A DNA stretch of 64,000 bases from Dryocola sp051297175 (lineage in GTDB: Bacteria; Pseudomonadota; Gammaproteobacteria; Enterobacterales; Enterobacteriaceae): NCBI RefSeq assembly GCF_051297175.1, contig NZ_JBINNY010000001.1, positions 2,294,001 to 2,358,000 on the forward strand. Direction: 5' to 3'. The notes under the pieces are model-generated. The model was not told where the DNA came from and made no database searches. It worked only from the letters and a program-made list of their open reading frames with translations. Numbering within the stretch: the stretch's first letter is position 1; each line of letters begins with the position of its first letter. The translations under genes and the position numbers were made by a program. Shown piece after piece: positions 59,022 through 64,000 of the stretch.

Positions 59022-59645
59022 ATGAATTTCGATCCCTCCAATGACAATATTGCCATCGTATTGTCAGCGCTTAAGCTGCGCCAAACGTCAGATGGTCTGG
59101 ATCCGTACAACGAGCCTTATCTCGTCGTGCTGGCTATGGATGAGAACGACGCGGGCCAGGCGCGCCTGTCTTATCATCTGCAAGAATTTCACAACGTTCG
59201 CGAGTATCAGCCGATGGTTCCCGCCGGGGAAGGGGTGATGCTCTACGGCCCCGCTAACCCGGGGGCGTTTGTCACTTTAACCGTGGCGCTGATGGAATCT
59301 GATGAAGATATTCGCGAGGCGGGGGCGCAAATACAGGCGCTGATAACGCGGGTAAACGCCGATTTGCAGACCACCAACCTGTCGAAAATTTTACCGGGCG
59401 TAGCGGCCGCCGAAGCTTTCCTGCACGGCGTGCTGGGTGATGTGGCGGGCGTGCTGGTCGAAAACCGGGACGATTACCTGCTGACCATCAGCGGCACCTG
59501 GCTACGGGACACGCCAACGCCCTATAAAATCGGCAGTTTTACCACTCATCATAATGATTTCGCCGAAGCGACGCTGAAGGTGGTGCCGCTCGTGAAACGC
59601 CCGCCGCGCAGGCCGGTGGAAAAGTGGCGCGTCACCCAAGCCTAA
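59022..59645 (+). CDS. Protein of unknown function (207 aa)
   Basis: I do not recognise this family. The product has 207 residues, no signal peptide and no membrane helix, an acidic N-terminal half (MNFDPSNDNIAIVLSALKL; YLVVLAMDENDAG) and a basic C-terminus (VKRPPRRPVEKWRVTQA). Predicted strands alternate with one helical middle part (DIREAGAQIQALITRVNADL), so a beta-sandwich with an inserted helix is possible. TGAGGTCACC before the ATG is a good ribosome-binding site. Its end overlaps the convergent LysR gene by 14 nt. Confidence 0.75.
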   Translation: MNFDPSNDNIAIVLSALKLRQTSDGLDPYNEPYLVVLAMDENDAGQARLSYHLQEFHNVREYQPMVPAGEGVMLYGPANPGAFVTLTVALMESDEDIREAGAQIQALITRVNADLQTTNLSKILPGVAAAEAFLHGVLGDVAGVLVENRDDYLLTISGTWLRDTPTPYKIGSFTTHHNDFAEATLKVVPLVKRPPRRPVEKWRVTQA

Positions 59646-60492
59646 GCAGGCTTGCGCAGAACGCGTCGAGACCCGCCGCGCCGTCGCTTCCTTCGCGAAC
59701 CGACAGGCGGTAGCTTGCCCCGGTTTTCACGCTGTGCGCAAACGGGCGCACCAGCCTGCCGGTGCGTAAATCCTCGGCAACCAGCGTTTCATCGGCAATC
59801 GCAATGCCAAAGCCTTGAATCGCGGCGCTGATGGCTAAATCCATGGTGTCGAAATGCTGATTTTTGAGCATTGCGGGGCGGGGCGCAGGATAATTTTCCA
59901 GCCACAGCGACCAGTCGGTGCGGTCCCGCGTCGGGTGCAGAAAGGTTAAACGTTGCAGCGCGTCTGCGGGCAGCTCGCCGTTTACCAGCAGGCTGCGGCC
60001 GATAACCGGCGTGAGGATCTCTTCAAAAAGCAACGTGCCGGCACGGGCATGCGGGCCAAAAACAATCGCCGCGTCGTAAGGCTCGTTTTTGAAATTGATG
60101 CCGTGCTCGACGGTGGTGGTCAGCGCCACCTGGATATCCGGCGCGCTCTGCTCAAGCTCAATCAGCCTCGGCACCAGCCAGCGCATCGCACAGGTAGGTG
60201 CCTTGAGGCGGATAACGCTTGGCTTATGGCTTGCCCGCTCGGCCACGTCCAGCAGGTTCTCAAAAGCGTGCTGCATGTCCGGCAGCAGGGCGCTTCCCTG
60301 CGGCGTAAGGTGCAGGCCGCGCGCGTGGCGTTCAAACAGCGCAAACCCTAGCCACTCCTCAAGCGCGGCAATCTTGCGGCTTACCGCACCCTGGGTCAGG
60401 CAAAGCTCTTTGGCAGCACGCGTCAGATTTAAATGCCGCGCCGTGACCAGAAACGCATCGATAGTATTGAGGGGGAAATTACGCCGCGCCAT
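59632..60492 (-). CDS. LysR-family regulator (GcvA-like)
   Basis: A LysR regulator of 286 residues of the GcvA/AmpR group: FPLNTIDAFLVTARHLNLTR and AAKELCLTQGAVSRKIAALE form the winged helix-turn-helix, and APTCAMRWLVPRLIEL is typical of this group's effector domain. The ATG at 60492 is preceded by GGAGAG; the one at 60516 has no ribosome-binding site. It is divergent from the aminotransferase gene, which it probably controls. The ligand is unknown. Confidence 0.88.
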   Translation of the reverse strand: MARRNFPLNTIDAFLVTARHLNLTRAAKELCLTQGAVSRKIAALEEWLGFALFERHARGLHLTPQGSALLPDMQHAFENLLDVAERASHKPSVIRLKAPTCAMRWLVPRLIELEQSAPDIQVALTTTVEHGINFKNEPYDAAIVFGPHARAGTLLFEEILTPVIGRSLLVNGELPADALQRLTFLHPTRDRTDWSLWLENYPAPRPAMLKNQHFDTMDLAISAAIQGFGIAIADETLVAEDLRTGRLVRPFAHSVKTGASYRLSVREGSDGAAGLDAFCASLLRLG

Positions 60493-60613
60493 AGATGTTG
60501 CTCTCCGCTGAGCCATGCATTTTTTGCATGGCTATTATGACAACAATTCGTTTGTCGTGGCAATCGACTCGCTATTGAATAGTTATGCAAATCGAGACGC
60601 AACAGGAGCGGCC

Positions 60614-61783
60614 ATGACAATGCATACCCCGGTTCAACATCGTTCTAAATTGCCCGACGTGGGAACCACCATTTTTACCGTTATCGGCCAGCTCTCGGCG
60701 CAGCATAACGCCATCAACCTTTCCCAGGGCGCGCCGAACTTTTCCCCCGACCCGAAGCTGGTGGCGGGCGTCACCAAAGCCATGCAGGATAATCATAACC
60801 AGTACGCGGCGATGACCGGCCTGGCACCGCTGAAAACCCTGATTGCCGAGAAGGTAGAAACGCTGTACGGCGCGCGCTACGACGTAAGCGACGAAGTGCT
60901 GATCACCGCAAGCGCGAGCGAAGGGCTGTACTCGGCGATTAGCGGCCTGGTGCATCCCGGCGACGAAGTAATCTACTTTGAACCCTCGTTCGACAGCTAT
61001 GCGCCGATTGTGCGCTTACAGGGGGCAAAGCCCGTTGCGCTCAAGCTCGCGCTGCCGAACTTTACCGTTGACTGGGACGAGGTGCGCGCGGCGATTACGC
61101 CCCGCACGCGGATGATCATCATCAACACGCCGCACAACCCGAGCGGGCAGGTGTTTAACGCCCGGGATTTGGACATGCTGGCGGCGTTAACGCGCAATAC
61201 GGATATCGTTATTCTCTCGGATGAAGTGTACGAACACATCGTTTTTGACGGCCAGCGCCACCACGGCATGGTGACGCACCCGCTGCTTGCGGAACGCAGC
61301 GTTATCGTTTCCTCGTTCGGCAAAACCTTCCACGTGACGGGCTGGCGCGTGGGCTACTGCCTGGCCCCGGCGGCGCTGATGGACGAAATTTGCAAGGTGC
61401 ATCAGTTTTTGATGTTTTCTGCCGATACTCCTATGCAGTACGCGTTTGCGGACTACATGACGGACCCGCAAACCTATCTGTCGCTGGCGGCGTTTTACCA
61501 GCGCAAGCGCGACCTGATGCAAAATCTGCTCGCGGATTCACCGTTTAAGCTGCTGCCGAGCGCCGGTTCGTTTTTCCTGCTTGCAAGCTATGCGCATTTC
61601 AGCGATGAATCAGACGGCGAAATGGTGAAGCGTTTGATTACCGAATATGGCGTGGCGACGATACCGCTCTCCGCGTTTTATACCGACGGCACGGACAACA
61701 GGCTGATTCGCCTGTCGTTTGCCAAAGATGAAGCCACACTGCGGGCGGGCGCACGGGCGCTTTGCCAGGTTAAGCCACGTTGA
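60614..61783 (+). CDS. YbdL-like PLP aminotransferase
   Basis: A fold-type I aminotransferase of 389 residues, close to E. coli YbdL (methionine/aromatic 2-oxoacid aminotransferase). INLSQGAPNFSPDPKLV, NTPHNPSGQVF and the PLP lysine in SSFGKTFHVTGWRVGY are typical, and the C-terminal arginine lies in NRLIRLSFAK. The ATG at 60614 follows CAGGAGCGGCC; the longer frame from 60515 overlaps the LysR promoter region. The next gene, a solute-binding protein, starts 15 nt after it. Confidence 0.88.
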   Translation: MTMHTPVQHRSKLPDVGTTIFTVIGQLSAQHNAINLSQGAPNFSPDPKLVAGVTKAMQDNHNQYAAMTGLAPLKTLIAEKVETLYGARYDVSDEVLITASASEGLYSAISGLVHPGDEVIYFEPSFDSYAPIVRLQGAKPVALKLALPNFTVDWDEVRAAITPRTRMIIINTPHNPSGQVFNARDLDMLAALTRNTDIVILSDEVYEHIVFDGQRHHGMVTHPLLAERSVIVSSFGKTFHVTGWRVGYCLAPAALMDEICKVHQFLMFSADTPMQYAFADYMTDPQTYLSLAAFYQRKRDLMQNLLADSPFKLLPSAGSFFLLASYAHFSDESDGEMVKRLITEYGVATIPLSAFYTDGTDNRLIRLSFAKDEATLRAGARALCQVKPR

Positions 61784-61798
61784 TTGGGAGCTACCGCA

Positions 61799-62575
61799 AT
61801 GAAAAAAATCCATGCACTGAGTCTGGTCGTTGGGATGTTCACTACTTTTTCCGGGCTTGCCGCAACCGAGCTGCGCTATGGCCTGGAGGCCGAATACCCG
61901 CCGTTTGAAAGCCGTAATTCGGCGGGCGAGCTGGAAGGGTTTGACGTCGAGCTGGGCAACGCCATCTGCAAGGCCGCAAGCCTGAAATGCTCGTGGGTCG
62001 AAACTTCGTTTGACGCGTTAATTCCCGGCCTGATGGCGAAGAAGTTTGACGCTATTAACTCGGCGATGAACATTACCGAACAGCGGCGCAAGAGCATTGA
62101 TTTTACCCAGCCCATATACCGCATTCCTTCGCAGCTGGTGGGCAAGGCGGGCAGCGCCGTTGAGGCCACGCCGGAAGGGCTGAAGGGCAAAACGGTCGGC
62201 GTTCTGCAGGGTTCTATCCAGGAAACCTACGCCAAAGAGCATTGGGAAAAGCAGGGCGTAACGGTGGTGTCCTATAAAGATCAGAACATGGCGTGGGGCG
62301 ACCTGCTCAACGGGCGTATCGACGCCTCTCTGGTCATGTCCGCCGCGGGCCAGGCCGGGTTCCTCAGCAAGCCGCAGGGCAAAGGGTTTGGCTTTATCGG
62401 CAAGCCGGTGAGCGACGATACCATCCTCGGCAGCGGCATAGGCTTTGGACTGCGTAAGGGCGATGCGGACACTAAGAAACAGCTCGATGCCGCCATTGAA
62501 AAAGTGAAGGCCGACGGCACGGTAACCGCGCTTGCGAAGAAATATTTCCCAGGGATTGACGTTAGCGTCAAGTAA
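61799..62575 (+). CDS. Periplasmic amino-acid-binding protein (SBP family 3)
   Basis: A secreted solute-binding protein of 258 residues of the polar amino acid ABC family. The signal peptide ends at SGLA|ATELRYG. ELRYGLEAEYPPFESRNSAG, GFDVELGNAICKA and FTQPIYRIPSQLVG resemble ArgT/HisJ. It is co-transcribed with the aminotransferase. No permease or ATPase gene follows, so it must use a transporter encoded elsewhere. GGGAGCTACCGCA precedes the ATG. Confidence 0.87.
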   Translation: MKKIHALSLVVGMFTTFSGLAATELRYGLEAEYPPFESRNSAGELEGFDVELGNAICKAASLKCSWVETSFDALIPGLMAKKFDAINSAMNITEQRRKSIDFTQPIYRIPSQLVGKAGSAVEATPEGLKGKTVGVLQGSIQETYAKEHWEKQGVTVVSYKDQNMAWGDLLNGRIDASLVMSAAGQAGFLSKPQGKGFGFIGKPVSDDTILGSGIGFGLRKGDADTKKQLDAAIEKVKADGTVTALAKKYFPGIDVSVK

Positions 62576-62596
62576 CCGGGCTCGGTGAGGCATAGC

Positions 62597-62666
62597 GTAG
62601 GTTTGATAAGCGCAAGCGCCATCAAACAATCAAGCGGGTAGCGGCAAGTCGCCTTACCCGCCCTAC
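62597..62666. repeat. Pair of facing-away REP elements (BIME)
   Basis: A plus-orientation REP (62597-62627, GTAGGTTTGATAAGCG, arms GTTTGAT/ATCAAAC) is followed by a minus-orientation REP (62634-62666, arms GCGGGTA.../TTACCCGC, ending CCTAC). It lies after the binding-protein gene. The rest of 62576-62880 should hold the opgD promoter; I see no clear site. Confidence 0.8.
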
Positions 62667-62880
62667 GACACGCCTTCACCGACATTATCTTCCCCATTTT
62701 TCATCCCATTCCGGTACAAATAAAAAAACTGCGTCCCTAAGCCGAATCCGAGGCGAGAAGCATTGGATTAGCAATGAATTTTGTCTAGAGTGTGCGGTCG
62801 TAAAGGTTGCACCATCTTGCCGTAGTTCTGCCCTCGGGGCGGGACGAAATACATCGACAAAAAAGGACGATTTCCCAGGC

Positions 62881-64000
62881 ATGAACCGCAGACGTTTTAT
62901 CAAAGCCTCTATGGCTCTCGCCGCAGCCTGCGGCACCCCGGCCCTTGCCACTTTCTTCTCTCGTACCGCGTTTGCTGCGGAATCGGGTATCGCTGACGGC
63001 CTGACCACCGAGTTCGACTTTTCAGTGTTACAGGCGATGGCCCATGACCTGTCGAAAAAGCCCTGGAGCGGTGCGCCGCGCCCGCTTCCTGACACCCTGG
63101 CGAAGCTGACGCCGCAGGCCTACAACGCCATTCAGTACGACGCTGCGCATTCGCTGTGGAATAACCTCGGCGACGCCCGCAGGCTCGACGTGCAGTTCTT
63201 CCACGTGGGGATGGGGTTCCGCCGCCGGGTGCGCATGTTCTCCGTCGATCCGGCTTCCCAACAGTCGCGCGAAATCCACTTTCGCCCGGAGCTGTTTAAC
63301 TACAACGACGCGGGCGTAGATACTCGACAGCTTGAAGGGCAGATGGATCTCGGCTTTGCCGGGTTCAAGGCGTTCAAAGCCCCGGAAATTGCCCGCCGCG
63401 ACGTGGTGTCCTTCCTGGGTGCCAGCTACTTCCGCGCCGTGGATAACACCTATCAATACGGCCTGTCCGCCCGTGGCCTTGCGGTGAACACCTTTACCGA
63501 CCAGCTTGAAGAGTTCCCGGACTTCACCGCGTTCTGGTTTGAAACGCCGAAGGCAAACGACACCACCTTTGTGGTCTACGCGCTGCTGGATAGCAAGAGC
63601 GTCACCGGAGCGTACAAATTCATTATCAGCTGCGAAGAAAAACGCGTGGTGATGGAGGTGGACAACCACCTCTACGCGCGCGAAGACATCAAACAGCTGG
63701 GCATCGCGCCGATGACCAGCATGTTCGCCTGCGGCACCAATGAACGCCGCATGTGCGATACCATTCACCCGCAGATCCACGACTCTGACCGTCTGGCGAT
63801 GTGGCGCGGCAACGGCGAATGGATCGCCCGCCCGCTCAATAACCCACAGAAGCTGCAGTTCAACGCCTACACCGACAACAACCCGAAAGGCTTTGGCCTC
63901 CTGCAGCTCGACCACGAGTTCGCTAACTATCAGGACATCATGGGCTGGTACAACAAGCGCCCGAGCCTGTGGGTGGAGCCGCGCAACAAATGGGGTAAAG
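62881..64000 (+). CDS. opgD: Glucan biosynthesis protein OpgD (partial, cut by window end)
   Basis: A periplasmic enzyme that modifies the backbone of osmoregulated periplasmic glucans; paralogue of OpgG. The first 373 codons are visible. A twin-arginine signal peptide (MNRRRFIKASMALAAACG, then TAFA|AESG) indicates Tat export. The mature part runs close to E. coli OpgD, for example VGMGFRRRVRMFSVDP, PMTSMFACGTNERRMCDTI and NPKGFGLLQLD. The C-terminus lies beyond the window. In K-12 opgD lies near ydcJ, as here. Confidence 0.96.
   Translation, partial: MNRRRFIKASMALAAACGTPALATFFSRTAFAAESGIADGLTTEFDFSVLQAMAHDLSKKPWSGAPRPLPDTLAKLTPQAYNAIQYDAAHSLWNNLGDARRLDVQFFHVGMGFRRRVRMFSVDPASQQSREIHFRPELFNYNDAGVDTRQLEGQMDLGFAGFKAFKAPEIARRDVVSFLGASYFRAVDNTYQYGLSARGLAVNTFTDQLEEFPDFTAFWFETPKANDTTFVVYALLDSKSVTGAYKFIISCEEKRVVMEVDNHLYAREDIKQLGIAPMTSMFACGTNERRMCDTIHPQIHDSDRLAMWRGNGEWIARPLNNPQKLQFNAYTDNNPKGFGLLQLDHEFANYQDIMGWYNKRPSLWVEPRNKWGK

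Overview
The window is a chromosomal segment of a member of the Enterobacteriaceae outside Escherichia, of the Klebsiella/Enterobacter/Cedecea kind. Most genes have E. coli K-12 orthologues of nearly identical length in K-12 order, but the segment also carries a complete protocatechuate (pca) operon set and REP families unlike those of K-12. I cannot fix the genus. A tus gene with an adjacent Ter site places it in the replication terminus region. There are no rRNA or tRNA genes, no CRISPR array, no prophage and no intact insertion sequence.

Layout. 1-320: tail of an unknown gene. 322-4946: anmK-mliC-pdxH-tyrS-pdxY (cell-wall sugar recycling, lysozyme inhibitor, vitamin B6, tyrosyl-tRNA synthetase). 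4954-5189: REP cluster. 5198-14163: gstA, dtpA and, on the minus strand, rsxABCDGE-nth (electron-transport complex resetting SoxR, plus endonuclease III). 14241-16588: ydgK, cnu and a 6-phospho-beta-glucosidase. 16813-19956: ydgJ, a yfeH-like transporter, add. 20075-24150: malY-malX with divergent malI and two MalI operators. 24243-30383: ydgA, manA, fumA, fumC. 30476-34340: tus/Ter, rstBA, folM. 34376-40381: ydgI, ydgH, pntAB. 40575-40823: an intact hok/mok/sok type I toxin-antitoxin locus. 40957-44996: uspE, fnr, ogt, an abgT remnant, an McaS-like small RNA and smrA. 45000-54201: the pca cluster, pcaR | pcaIJFBDC, then an eight-unit REP array, then pcaQ and pcaHG on the opposite strand. 54447-57346: hglS (ydcJ) and a type-B carboxylesterase. 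57418-58621: a DUF421 membrane protein and an LEA-like lipoprotein. 59022-62575: an unknown protein, a LysR regulator, an aminotransferase and a periplasmic amino-acid binding protein. 62881-64000: the start of opgD, cut by the window edge.

How the genes work together. pcaHG opens protocatechuate, pcaB, pcaC and pcaD carry it to 3-oxoadipate, and pcaIJ and pcaF give succinyl-CoA and acetyl-CoA; fumA and fumC belong to the TCA cycle these feed. Control appears split: an IclR-type PcaR with three operator-like sites before pcaI, and a LysR-type PcaQ with a T-N11-A palindrome in the pcaH-hglS gap. The mal block is a classic MalI-repressed unit.

The less expected content is in the spaces between genes: the hok/mok/sok locus, an mcaS homologue with promoter, CRP-like site and terminator, a decayed abgT next to ogt, a tandem pair of LacI-family operators before an isolated phospho-beta-glucosidase, a terminator plus REP-like element between malX and malY, and REP elements whose stem arms differ between families with the pairing kept.
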